64,000 nt of DNA, taken from Psychroflexus planctonicus (lineage in GTDB: Bacteria > Bacteroidota > Bacteroidia > Flavobacteriales > Flavobacteriaceae). Under the pieces are notes generated by a model. That model saw only the letters and a list, made by a program, of their open reading frames with translations. It ran no database searches and had not been told where the DNA came from. The stretch is from NCBI RefSeq assembly GCF_014640195.1, contig NZ_BMGM01000006.1, forward strand, positions 124,001 through 188,000, in the 5' to 3' direction. The translations under genes were made by a program, and so were the position numbers. This document shows positions 1-7,345 of this stretch, piece by piece. Position 1 is the first letter of the stretch, and every line of letters begins with the position of its first letter.

Positions 1-561
1 ATGTTTAAGTCAGATAGTCCTTACAATACAGCTATTGGAAACATGATGGCAGATGCAGTTTTAGAAGAAGCTAATCCGCTTTTTAAGCAAAGACATAACT
101 TAGCGATTGATGCTGTATTATTAAACTATGGCGGAATACGATCAGGTATAAGTGAAGGAGAAATAACGGTAAGAACAGCTTATGATATTATGCCTTTTGA
201 AAATAAAGTTGTTGTGGTTGAACTACCTTATGAAGCAGCTCAAGAAATGATCAAGTATTTGATGAAGAAAAGAACTGCTCATCCAATTTCAGGAATGCAA
301 ATACAATTAAACCACAATTATAGTTTTAAAGAAGCATTTATAAATAATGAAGCAATACATCCAGAAGACAATAAAAATAAAAGCTTTTACATAGCTACAT
401 CAGATTATTTGTTGCAAGGTGGTGACGAGATGGATTTTTTCACCAACAATACAGAAGTATTTCATTTAGATTATAAACTCAGGAATTTGTTTATCGATTA
501 TTTTAAGAAAAAAGATGAAATTAATCCAACACAAGATAACCGATTTACAGTAGGTAATTAA
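1..561 (+). CDS. 5'-nucleotidase C-terminal domain protein (5' end cut off)
   Basis: This is the substrate-binding C-terminal domain of the UshA/5'-nucleotidase family. Visible family motifs are the NYGGIRSGI stretch near residue 42, the PFENKVVVVEL stretch near residue 65, and TSDYLLQGGDEM near residue 132, which binds the nucleotide base in the family. The reading frame is open from the first base, and flavobacterial homologues are longer (roughly 250 residues with a lipoprotein signal), so I infer that the true start lies left of the window. The metallophosphatase half follows 21 nt downstream in the same direction. The pair therefore probably forms one periplasmic nucleotidase made from two polypeptides that hydrolyses extracellular nucleotides or related phosphoesters. 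Confidence 0.85.
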   Translation: MFKSDSPYNTAIGNMMADAVLEEANPLFKQRHNLAIDAVLLNYGGIRSGISEGEITVRTAYDIMPFENKVVVVELPYEAAQEMIKYLMKKRTAHPISGMQIQLNHNYSFKEAFINNEAIHPEDNKNKSFYIATSDYLLQGGDEMDFFTNNTEVFHLDYKLRNLFIDYFKKKDEINPTQDNRFTVGN

Positions 562-582
562 TTTGAAAAGTAGCTAAGAAAA

Positions 583-1497
583 ATGAAAAGAAGAGATTTT
601 ATAGTAAAAACGGGAGTAGCTTCAAGTGTTTTAGGTCTTGGAAGCACTGCCATTTTGAATACCGCCTTGAACGATTCTACAAATAATTCAAAAAAAATTA
701 CCATTTTACACACCAACGATGTACACAGCCACATCGATCCTTTTGAAAGTACTCATTCAAAATACCCTAATCGTGGTGGTGCAGCTAGACGATATGCATA
801 TATTAATATGGTGAAAAAACAAAATCCGAACACTTTGGTTTTGGACGCAGGAGATTCTTTTCAAGGAACTCCGTTTTTTAATTTCTATGGTGGAGAATTG
901 GAATTCAAATTAATGAGTAAAATGGGTTATCACGCTTCTACAATTGGTAATCACGAATTTGACAATGGTATAGAAAATATTGCTGCCCAATTAGAACATG
1001 CTAAATTTAGCATGCTTAATGCCAATTATGATTTTAAAAACACCATTTTAGATGGAATGATTAAACCTTATGAAACCTATGAAATGGACGGAGTTAAAAT
1101 TGGTGTTTTTGGTCTTGGTATCGAATTAGAAGGTTTGGTTTCTAAAAAATTATTCAAGGAAACAGCATACAATAATCCAGTTGATGTAGCCAAAGACATT
1201 GTGAAAAAATTAAAAACAGAAGAAAATTGCGATTTAGTGATTTGCTTATCGCATTTAGGCTATAACTATAGCGGAAGTAAAATCTGCGACATTAAATTAG
1301 CTCAACAAACCCGAAATATCGATTTGATTATTGGAGGACATACACATACTTTTTTAGACAAACCCACTGAAGTTGAAAACCTAGATTTCAAAAAAGTTTT
1401 AGTCAATCAAGTTGGTTGGGCTGGAATAAATATGGGAAGAATCGATTTTTATATGGATAGAGCAAAAGCAAGCAAGGGAGCCATCATTGAATTGTAA
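583..1497 (+). CDS. Metallophosphatase, N-terminal half of split 5'-nucleotidase
   Basis: A calcineurin-like dinuclear metallophosphoesterase of 304 residues. Metal ligands and catalytic residues are visible in HTNDVHSH (residues 43-50), GDSFQG (90-95), GNHEFDNG (122-129), SHLG (223-226) and GGHTHTF (251-257). The N-terminus has a twin-arginine KRRDFIVK motif followed by a hydrophobic stretch (residues 10-28), so Tat export to the periplasm is likely. It lacks the C-terminal nucleotide-binding domain of UshA, which is supplied by the gene just upstream. The ATG start is the only one that keeps the Tat motif. The natural substrate is inferred from the family only. Confidence 0.88.
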   Translation: MKRRDFIVKTGVASSVLGLGSTAILNTALNDSTNNSKKITILHTNDVHSHIDPFESTHSKYPNRGGAARRYAYINMVKKQNPNTLVLDAGDSFQGTPFFNFYGGELEFKLMSKMGYHASTIGNHEFDNGIENIAAQLEHAKFSMLNANYDFKNTILDGMIKPYETYEMDGVKIGVFGLGIELEGLVSKKLFKETAYNNPVDVAKDIVKKLKTEENCDLVICLSHLGYNYSGSKICDIKLAQQTRNIDLIIGGHTHTFLDKPTEVENLDFKKVLVNQVGWAGINMGRIDFYMDRAKASKGAIIEL

Positions 1498-1670
1498 TGC
1501 TAATTCACTATTGTCCGATAAAAGTTAAAAGACGGCTTTACTGTTAGTAACCAATATGAAGAATTTTTTCTAACTAGTTGATGAATTAGCTTAGACTTGT
1601 TGTAAATCCAATTTTCTATTTAGCAGGCTTGTAACACAAAAACCTTTAAACCTTATTATTTATAAGATTT

Positions 1671-1689
1671 CTTCCAATTGAATTGGAAG
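1671..1689. repeat. Palindrome between convergent genes
   Basis: A 9-bp perfect inverted repeat (CTTCCAATT/AATTGGAAG) with a single-base centre lies in the 231-bp gap between the metallophosphatase and the polyprenyl synthase, which converge here. It could be a weak terminator, but no long T-run follows on either strand. Nothing else is recognisable in this gap. Confidence 0.3.
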
Positions 1690-1728
1690 ATTTAAACCTT
1701 AATTAAGAATGCTGTTTACGAAGCGAAA

Positions 1729-2706
1729 TTATTTTTCACGTTCAATAACATAATCAATTAGTGTTTGTAAGGAAAGTTTGTATTCAGATTCTGGATAAGT
1801 ATCTAAAATAGAAGAAGCCTCAGCTTGGTATTTTTTCATTTGCAGTATAGCATAATCTAAACCTCCAGAAGCTTTCACAAAAGAAATTACTTCTTGCACA
1901 CGTTGTTTATCTTTATTGTGGTTTTTAACTGAATTAATCAACCATTTTTTATCTTTTTGGCTAGCATTATTCAACACATAAATCAAAGGCAAAGTCATTT
2001 TTTGTTCTTTAATGTCAATACCAATAGGCTTCCCTATTTTATCTTCGCCATAGTCAAACAAATCATCTTTGATTTGAAAAGCCATGCCTATGAGTTCACC
2101 AAATTTCCGCATGCTTTCTACGTGTTCAGATTCAGGTTGTACCGCCGCTGCTCCTAAACTACAACAGGCAGCGATTAAGGTAGCTGTTTTCTGACGAATA
2201 ATTTCGTAGTACACATCTTCGGTAATATCAAGTTTTCTAGATTTTTCAATCTGAAGCAATTCGCCTTCACTCATTTCCCGAACGGCTACAGAAATAATTT
2301 TCAATAGATCAAAATCGTTGTTATCAATAGAAAGCAAAAGTCCTTTTGAAAGTAAAAAATCACCAACTAAAACAGCAATTTTATTTTTCCATAAGGCATT
2401 TATTGAAAAGAAACCGCGTCTTCTATTGCTATCATCAACCACATCATCATGAACTAAAGTTGCGGTGTGAATCAGTTCAATTACGGCTGCGCCTCTGTAG
2501 GTTCTATCGTTTACTTCACCTTTAGTTAACATTTTAGCAACTAAAAAAACAAACATCGGTCGCATTTGCTTACCTTTTCTATTTACAATAAAATGTGTAA
2601 TTTTATTGAGCAAGGCAACACGGGACGACATAAATAAGGAGAATTTTTTTTCAAAAATCTCCATTTCGTGCTCTATAGGAGCTTTTATTTTGGCTACAGT
2701 TTTCAA
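1729..2706 (-). CDS. Polyprenyl diphosphate synthase
   Basis: A trans-isoprenyl diphosphate synthase of 325 residues. It elongates an allylic diphosphate with isopentenyl diphosphate and probably makes the side chain of menaquinone. The first aspartate-rich motif is HDDVVDD at residues 86-92, followed by RRRG; the second is KDDLFDYGED at 213-222. The GKQMRP stretch near residue 45 binds IPP in the family. The start is a TTG codon: the family-typical N-terminus (KIKAPIEHEME) begins right after it and no ATG is available upstream. A promoter-like box ends only 7 nt before it. Chain length (hepta- or octaprenyl) cannot be told from the sequence. It is transcribed alone. Confidence 0.9.
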   Translation of the reverse strand: MKTVAKIKAPIEHEMEIFEKKFSLFMSSRVALLNKITHFIVNRKGKQMRPMFVFLVAKMLTKGEVNDRTYRGAAVIELIHTATLVHDDVVDDSNRRRGFFSINALWKNKIAVLVGDFLLSKGLLLSIDNNDFDLLKIISVAVREMSEGELLQIEKSRKLDITEDVYYEIIRQKTATLIAACCSLGAAAVQPESEHVESMRKFGELIGMAFQIKDDLFDYGEDKIGKPIGIDIKEQKMTLPLIYVLNNASQKDKKWLINSVKNHNKDKQRVQEVISFVKASGGLDYAILQMKKYQAEASSILDTYPESEYKLSLQTLIDYVIEREK

Positions 2707-2713
2707 AGGTTTA

Positions 2714-2721
2714 CAAAGATA
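2714..2721 (-). promoter_or_regulatory. Bacteroidota -7 box of the polyprenyl synthase gene
   Basis: The minus strand reads TATCTTTG, an exact match to TAnnTTTG. The predicted transcription start is within a few bases of the TTG start codon, so the transcript would have almost no 5' untranslated region. No clear -33 TTTG box is seen. Confidence 0.5.
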
Positions 2722-2878
2722 GGCAATTGGCAGAATTGGCTTTTAATAAAATGAAAACTTAACTTAGTTGGTTTACTAAATTATTGTTAACAGAATTATA
2801 ATTAAGTTAAAACAGTTGATCGTAGTTGGTAGTTTAAAGAGAATTACTATAATTGTCTAAACTTAAAAATTTATAGAT

Positions 2879-3694
2879 ATGAAAAAAATTACTTTATTAC
2901 TGATGATTTTTGCATTTACTTTTAGTTATGCACAGGAAAGCGTTTATTTCGATGATTTTACAGATGATACTTATCCAGGATGGGTATTTTATGATGTTGA
3001 TGGAGATGGCAACAATTGGGGCGATTTAAATCAAATTGAAGATGGTGATGGTAATGCTACGACACCTCCTTCTTTAATTTCAAGATCTTGGCAAGGTTCT
3101 CCTTTGACACCTGATAATTGGGCGGTAAGTCCAGCCATAGATTTGTCAACCGCTTCTGGTACGATAACAGTTGATTATATTACACAAGTCGCTGCTCAAA
3201 CTTGGGATGAAGAAACTTATAGTGTTTATGTTTCAACTTCTTCAGATCTTGCTGTTTTACAAAACGAAACTCCAGTTTTCTCAACTACGCTTGGTGATGG
3301 AGCAGGAACAAACCCTGAAGAAACACATAGTCACGATATTTCAGGATTTGCTGGAGAAGATGAAGTTTATATAGCTTTTAGACACTATAACACTACTGAT
3401 ATGGATTTTATTGCTATTCATGAAGTAGAAGTGCTTTCAGAGACTTTATCTAACAACCAATTTGTAGCAGAAAACAATTTTGTACAATTTGTAAAAGACA
3501 ACACTTTAAACTTACAAGCATCTACTTTACTTAACAATGTAGAAATTTTTAACCTTGCAGGAAAGCGTGTTATTCAAAACAATTTGAATGCTCAAAATGA
3601 TGTGCAAGTTGATATTTCTTCTTTAAATACAGGAATTTATATCGCGAAGTTAGCTAGTGAAAATGGAGTTCATACATTTAAATTTACTAAGTAA
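2879..3694 (+). CDS. Secreted T9SS cargo protein with choice-of-anchor J-like domain
   Basis: A 271-residue secreted protein. Residues 1-18 form a Sec signal peptide ending in SYAQ. The middle (about 20-185) resembles the cleaved-adhesin/choice-of-anchor J jelly-roll fold: an aromatic DDFTDD start, an NWGDLN stretch, DNWAVSPAIDL, and a closing FIAIHEVEV strand. Residues 195-271 are a type A C-terminal sorting domain of the type IX secretion system, with LNNVEIFNLAGKRV and SLNTGIYIAKL. The protein is therefore exported across the outer membrane and anchored on or released from the surface. Its ligand is unknown. It is monocistronic and ends at a strong bidirectional terminator. Confidence 0.85.
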   Translation: MKKITLLLMIFAFTFSYAQESVYFDDFTDDTYPGWVFYDVDGDGNNWGDLNQIEDGDGNATTPPSLISRSWQGSPLTPDNWAVSPAIDLSTASGTITVDYITQVAAQTWDEETYSVYVSTSSDLAVLQNETPVFSTTLGDGAGTNPEETHSHDISGFAGEDEVYIAFRHYNTTDMDFIAIHEVEVLSETLSNNQFVAENNFVQFVKDNTLNLQASTLLNNVEIFNLAGKRVIQNNLNAQNDVQVDISSLNTGIYIAKLASENGVHTFKFTK

Positions 3695-3714
3695 TTTTCA
3701 AATTTAAAAAGTAC

Positions 3715-3748
3715 AAAAAAGCCGTTTCAATTATGAAACGGCTTTTTT
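3715..3748. terminator. Bidirectional intrinsic terminator
   Basis: A perfect 9-bp stem GCCGTTTCA/TGAAACGGC (3721-3742) with a 4-nt loop is flanked by an A-run on the left and a T-run on the right. It can serve both the T9SS gene on the plus strand and the response-regulator gene on the minus strand. Confidence 0.9.
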
Positions 3749-3768
3749 ATTTAGTTTACTATTTCTTT

Positions 3769-4932
3769 TTATTTCGCAGCAAAAAGTTCAACATCATCTT
3801 TTGATATTGTTTCCCCTCCTAAAATATGAAGACGTTCTATTACGTTTCTTAATTCTCTAACGTTGCCCGTCCAATCATAAGACTTTAATACTTCTATAGC
3901 ATCAGGTTTAAATTCTTTTACCGCATTTCCATTTTCACTAGCCACTGCTTTTGCAAAATGTTCAATTAATAAGGGAATGTCTTTTCTTCTTTGGTTTAAA
4001 CCTGGGACATGAATTAAAATCACTGCTAAGCGGTGATATAAATCTTCTCGAAATTTTTTATCTTCAATTTCTTGTTTCAAATCTTTGTTGGTGGCTGCAA
4101 TTACACGAACATCTACTTTAATGTCTTTATCACTTCCAACACGTTGTATTTTATTTTCTTGTAAAGCTCTTAATACCTTAGCCTGAGCAGAAAGACTCAT
4201 ATCTCCTATTTCATCTAAAAAAATGGTTCCGCCGTTGGCCGCTTCAAATTTTCCAGCTCGATCTTTATTGGCAGATGTAAATGCTCCTTTTACATGACCA
4301 AATAATTCACTTTCAATAAGCTCTGATGGAATAGCTGCACAATTTACTTCAATAAAAGGTTTTTTGACACGTTCACTTTTTTCATGTAGCCAATGCGCTA
4401 CTAACTCTTTGCCTGTGCCATTCCCACCCGTAATCAATACACGTGCATCGGTTGGAGCAACCTTATCTATCATTTGCTTAATTTCCTGAATGGGCTCAGA
4501 TTGGCCTATCATTTCGTATTTCTTTGAAACTTTTCTTTTTAACTTCTTATTTTCTACTTTCAATTGATTGTTATCCAATGCAATTCTAACTGAAGTTAAT
4601 AAGCGATTTAAGTCAGGTGGTTTCGAAATGTAATCGAAGGCACCTTTACGCATTGTTTCTACAGCCGTATCTAGGTCGCCATGTCCAGAAATCATAACCA
4701 CAGGAACTTCTGGTTGAAGCTCTTTTATTTTTTCAAGTACTTCTAATCCATCATGTTTAGGCATTTTGATATCGCAAAGCACTAGATCAAACTCAATTGA
4801 CTTTATCAATTGAATAGCGACTGCTCCATCTTCTGCTTCTTCTATGGAGTAAGTATCATTTTCTTCTGATAAAATTTTCACCAAGACTCTGCGAATAGAA
4901 GGTTCGTCTTCTGCTATTAGAATTTTAGACAT
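3769..4932 (-). CDS. Sigma-54-type response regulator without DNA-binding domain
   Basis: An NtrC-family response regulator. Residues 1-120 are a receiver domain with acidic pocket EDE (8-10), phospho-acceptor Asp54 and Lys104. Residues 140-370 are an AAA+ domain with Walker A GGNGTGKE (169-176) and Walker B GTIFLDE (235-241). Two things are odd. The sigma-54 contact loop reads GAFTSA (216-221) instead of GAFTGA. The protein ends at residue 387, right after the AAA+ C-domain, with no Fis-type helix-turn-helix, whereas NtrC relatives run to about 460. I chose the ATG at 4932 (MSKIL) over a TTG two codons upstream. No partner histidine kinase is adjacent. The target and even sigma-54 dependence are uncertain. 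Confidence 0.88.
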   Translation of the reverse strand: MSKILIAEDEPSIRRVLVKILSEENDTYSIEEAEDGAVAIQLIKSIEFDLVLCDIKMPKHDGLEVLEKIKELQPEVPVVMISGHGDLDTAVETMRKGAFDYISKPPDLNRLLTSVRIALDNNQLKVENKKLKRKVSKKYEMIGQSEPIQEIKQMIDKVAPTDARVLITGGNGTGKELVAHWLHEKSERVKKPFIEVNCAAIPSELIESELFGHVKGAFTSANKDRAGKFEAANGGTIFLDEIGDMSLSAQAKVLRALQENKIQRVGSDKDIKVDVRVIAATNKDLKQEIEDKKFREDLYHRLAVILIHVPGLNQRRKDIPLLIEHFAKAVASENGNAVKEFKPDAIEVLKSYDWTGNVRELRNVIERLHILGGETISKDDVELFAAK

Positions 4933-5030
4933 ATTCAATTTTTATGCAAAATACTGAAGTAGGATGTAAAATTGAAAGATTTGCAACAGAATTAGTATAG
5001 ATTAAGGTAAGGTTAAGGTTAAAAACAAAA

Positions 5031-5056
5031 CCCACCCTTGGCAAGCCGAGGATGGG
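5031..5056 (-). terminator. Hairpin downstream of dnaJ (second terminator-like structure)
   Basis: An 11-bp stem CCCACCCTTGG/CCGAGGATGGG, with one mismatch and a CAAG loop (plus strand). On the minus strand it is followed by TTTTGTTTTT, so it could back up the terminator at 5071-5104. It may equally be a dispersed intergenic hairpin. Confidence 0.4.
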
Positions 5057-5070
5057 AAAAAAATTGCTAT

Positions 5071-5104
5071 GAAAAAGAAAAACATCGCTATAAATAGCGA
5101 TGTT
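5071..5104 (-). terminator. Terminator of the grpE-dnaJ operon
   Basis: A perfect 10-bp stem AACATCGCTA/TAGCGATGTT (5081-5104) with a 4-nt loop. On the minus strand it is followed by TTTTTCTTTTTC, as expected for an intrinsic terminator about 30 nt after the dnaJ stop codon. Confidence 0.85.
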
Positions 5105-5136
5105 CAAATATATATAATTTAATGTTAAGTACGAAA

Positions 5137-6258
5137 TTAAGAAAACATATCTTTTACTTTTTCGAAAAATGACTTATCAGATTTTTGCGGGTCTGGAATA
5201 AAATTAGCATCGTCTTTCATTTTTTCGAAAAAATTCTTTTGCTCTTTAGAAAGCGTTTTTGGAGTCCATACATTAATATGAACTAACAAATCTCCAGAAT
5301 TATACCCGTTTAACTTAGGAAGTCCTTTTCCGCGTAAGCGTAATATTTTTCCACTTTGTACGCCCGGTTCAATTTTAATTCTAACTTTTCCTTCAACGGT
5401 TTCAATTTCTTTACTACCGCCCAAAGCAGCGTCAGCAAAACTGATGTATAAATCATAATGCAGATTTTCACCGTCCCGTTGTAGGTTTGGATTTTCTTCT
5501 ACTTCTATCAAAACAATTAAATCTCCAGCTACACCAGCAGGTGCTTCATTTCCTTTTCCTGGAACTTTCATTTGCATGCCATCTTCAACTCCAGCAGGAA
5601 TTTTAATGCTAACTGTTTCTTCTTCCATTTTTAAACCGTGTGCATCTGTGCCTTTACCACGATTCTCTATTTGTTGACCGCTGCCACCACAAACACCACA
5701 AGCAGTTGCTGTTTGCATTCTGCCTAGAATAGTATTTGTAATTTTGGTTACTTGACCAGTACCATTACAATTAGTACAGGTAGTATAAGTGGTATCGCTA
5801 GCCTGCTTTTTTCTAGACACTTTAACTTTTTTCTCTACTCCTTTTGCAACGTCTTTTAAGTTAAGTTTTACGCGGATACGTAAGTTACCGCCTTTTGCTC
5901 TTCGCCTTTGTTGTCCGCCGCCAAAGCCGCCAAAGCCTCCGCCACCACCAAATGCACTTCCAAAGATGTCTCCAAATTGGCTAAAGATGTCGTCCATATC
6001 CATTCCGCTACCACCAAAGCCACCAGAGCCATCGAAAGCAGCATGACCAAACTGATCGTATTTTGCCTTTTTTTCTGGGTTACTTAAAATTTCGTAAGCT
6101 TCTGCCGCTTGCTTAAACTTAGCTTCAGCTTCTGCATTATCAGGGTTTTTATCGGGGTGATACTTAATAGCAAGCTTTCGGTATGCTTTTTTAATTTCAG
6201 CAGCCGTTGCATTTTTACTAATTCCAAGTATTTCGTAATAATCTTGTTTAGAACTCAT
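5137..6258 (-). CDS. dnaJ: Chaperone DnaJ with reduced zinc-finger region
   Basis: Hsp40 co-chaperone that stimulates the ATPase of DnaK in the cytoplasm. The J domain (residues 6-70) carries the HPD motif at 34-36. A Gly/Phe-rich region spans 74-116. The cysteine-rich region holds only two CxxCxGxG repeats (Cys161/164 and Cys187/190) instead of the four of E. coli DnaJ, so it can bind one zinc ion. The two C-terminal substrate-binding beta-domains follow. It has 373 residues from the ATG at 6258; a TTG three codons upstream is possible but less likely. It lies 18 nt downstream of grpE and is cotranscribed with it. The cysteine reduction matches what I recall of other flavobacterial DnaJ proteins. 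Confidence 0.95.
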   Translation of the reverse strand: MSSKQDYYEILGISKNATAAEIKKAYRKLAIKYHPDKNPDNAEAEAKFKQAAEAYEILSNPEKKAKYDQFGHAAFDGSGGFGGSGMDMDDIFSQFGDIFGSAFGGGGGFGGFGGGQQRRRAKGGNLRIRVKLNLKDVAKGVEKKVKVSRKKQASDTTYTTCTNCNGTGQVTKITNTILGRMQTATACGVCGGSGQQIENRGKGTDAHGLKMEEETVSIKIPAGVEDGMQMKVPGKGNEAPAGVAGDLIVLIEVEENPNLQRDGENLHYDLYISFADAALGGSKEIETVEGKVRIKIEPGVQSGKILRLRGKGLPKLNGYNSGDLLVHINVWTPKTLSKEQKNFFEKMKDDANFIPDPQKSDKSFFEKVKDMFS

Positions 6259-6276
6259 ATTGATCAATCTATAATA

Positions 6277-6894
6277 TTACTTCCCCGTAACAACTTTAGG
6301 GTATCTAATTATTTTTTCTCCTAGTGTGTAGCCTTTTTCAACTACATCTATAATTTTTCCTTTTAAATCTTCAGAAGGTGCAGGAATCTGTGTTATAGCT
6401 TCATGTAAGTCTCCATCAAAAGTATCTCCTTCTTTAACGTGAAATTCTTCAAGGCCTTTTGCCTTCAAAGTATCTCTTAGTTTATTATGAATTAATTCAA
6501 TTCCTTGAACCACTTCTTTTTCTTTTGATTTTGAAACTTCTTTAAGCGCACGGTCAAAATCATCTAAAACAGGAAGCATAGACTGCATGACTTCTTGTCC
6601 CGCAGTTTTAAATAACTCTACTCTTTCTTTGCTAGTTCGGCGTTTATAGTTTTCAAATTCAGCAAACAACCTGAGGTACTTGTCTTTTTGTAAATCTAAT
6701 TCTAATTTCAATTTTTCTTCTTCAGAAAGTTCATTTTCTTCAGTTGAAGCTTCTTCTTCACGCTGAATATTTTCAGTTTCAGCATCTTCAGTATTAGAAG
6801 ATTGATTTTTGTGAGCAGAACTATTTTGTTCTTCTTTCTTTAATTGCTCTTCTTGTTCTTCTTTATTGGGTATAGTTGTATTTTCTTCAGACAT
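6277..6894 (-). CDS. grpE: Nucleotide exchange factor GrpE
   Basis: The nucleotide exchange factor of DnaK, 205 residues. The first 70 residues are a low-complexity, Glu/Asn/Ser-rich acidic tail. A long helix follows with the family signature FENYKRRTSKE near residue 81, and the C-terminal beta-domain contains GYTLGEKIIRYPKV close to the end. It is the first gene of the grpE-dnaJ heat-shock operon, which ends at the terminator at 5071-5104. No CIRCE element is visible upstream of it. dnaK is not in the window. Confidence 0.95.
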   Translation of the reverse strand: MSEENTTIPNKEEQEEQLKKEEQNSSAHKNQSSNTEDAETENIQREEEASTEENELSEEEKLKLELDLQKDKYLRLFAEFENYKRRTSKERVELFKTAGQEVMQSMLPVLDDFDRALKEVSKSKEKEVVQGIELIHNKLRDTLKAKGLEEFHVKEGDTFDGDLHEAITQIPAPSEDLKGKIIDVVEKGYTLGEKIIRYPKVVTGK

Positions 6895-6991
6895 ATCTCT
6901 AATTTTTACAATATATTACAAAAGCATTGCCACTTGACAAAAAATGCCAATATGTCATTTTATCAAATTTATACTATGAAATTGACAGCAT

Positions 6992-7021
6992 AAAAAAACT
7001 CGGCTTTCACCGAGTTTTTTT
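6992..7021 (-). terminator. Terminator of the rpoBC-DUF3467 transcription unit
   Basis: A 6-bp GC-containing stem ACTCGG/CCGAGT (6998-7015) is extended by A/T tracts on both sides. It lies right after the DUF3467 stop codon, giving a run of Us on the minus strand. It could also work in the opposite direction. Confidence 0.85.
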
Positions 7022-7023
7022 TA

Positions 7024-7338
7024 TTAAGCTTGTCCTGTGGGACCAAAGTTAAGCGGAATGTTTTGCTTTTCTTTCTCTTCAATTTTTCCATTGGCGTTTT
7101 CAAACCGATGAATGTTATCGTTGAGTGCTTTCAGCAAGCGTTTAGCATGATGAGGCGTAAGAATAATCCTAGATTGAACTTTGCTTTTAGGAGAACCTGG
7201 CATTACATTTACAAAGTCTACTACGAACTCTGTAGCTGAATGATTTATAATAGCAAGATTACTATATTTCCCTTGAGCTGTGTCTTCGTCTAGCTGAATA
7301 TTTATTTTTTTCTGCTTATTATCTTTTTGGTCGCTCAT
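7024..7338 (-). CDS. DUF3467 domain protein
   Basis: A small conserved protein of 104 residues that matches the DUF3467 family by its central pattern: YSNLAIINHSATEFVVDF, then VMPGSPKSKVQSRIILTP and HHAKRLLKALNDNI. Its function is unknown. The pattern of beta strands followed by a helix, and its position 7 nt after rpoC as the last gene of the RNA polymerase operon, suggest a housekeeping role connected with transcription or translation, but that is only inference from context. I chose the ATG at 7338; the frame also allows a TTG two codons earlier. Confidence 0.85.
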   Translation of the reverse strand: MSDQKDNKQKKINIQLDEDTAQGKYSNLAIINHSATEFVVDFVNVMPGSPKSKVQSRIILTPHHAKRLLKALNDNIHRFENANGKIEEKEKQNIPLNFGPTGQA

Positions 7339-7345
7339 AAACAAT

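Noticed and set aside
1505-1535. ATTGTCCGATAAAAGTTAA stretch that recalls the ends of some insertion sequences
   Set aside because: No transposase, no second end and no target duplication.
4925-5107. 60-residue minus-strand ORF between dnaJ and the response regulator
   Set aside because: It spans the dnaJ terminators and overlaps the start of the response regulator; no protein features.
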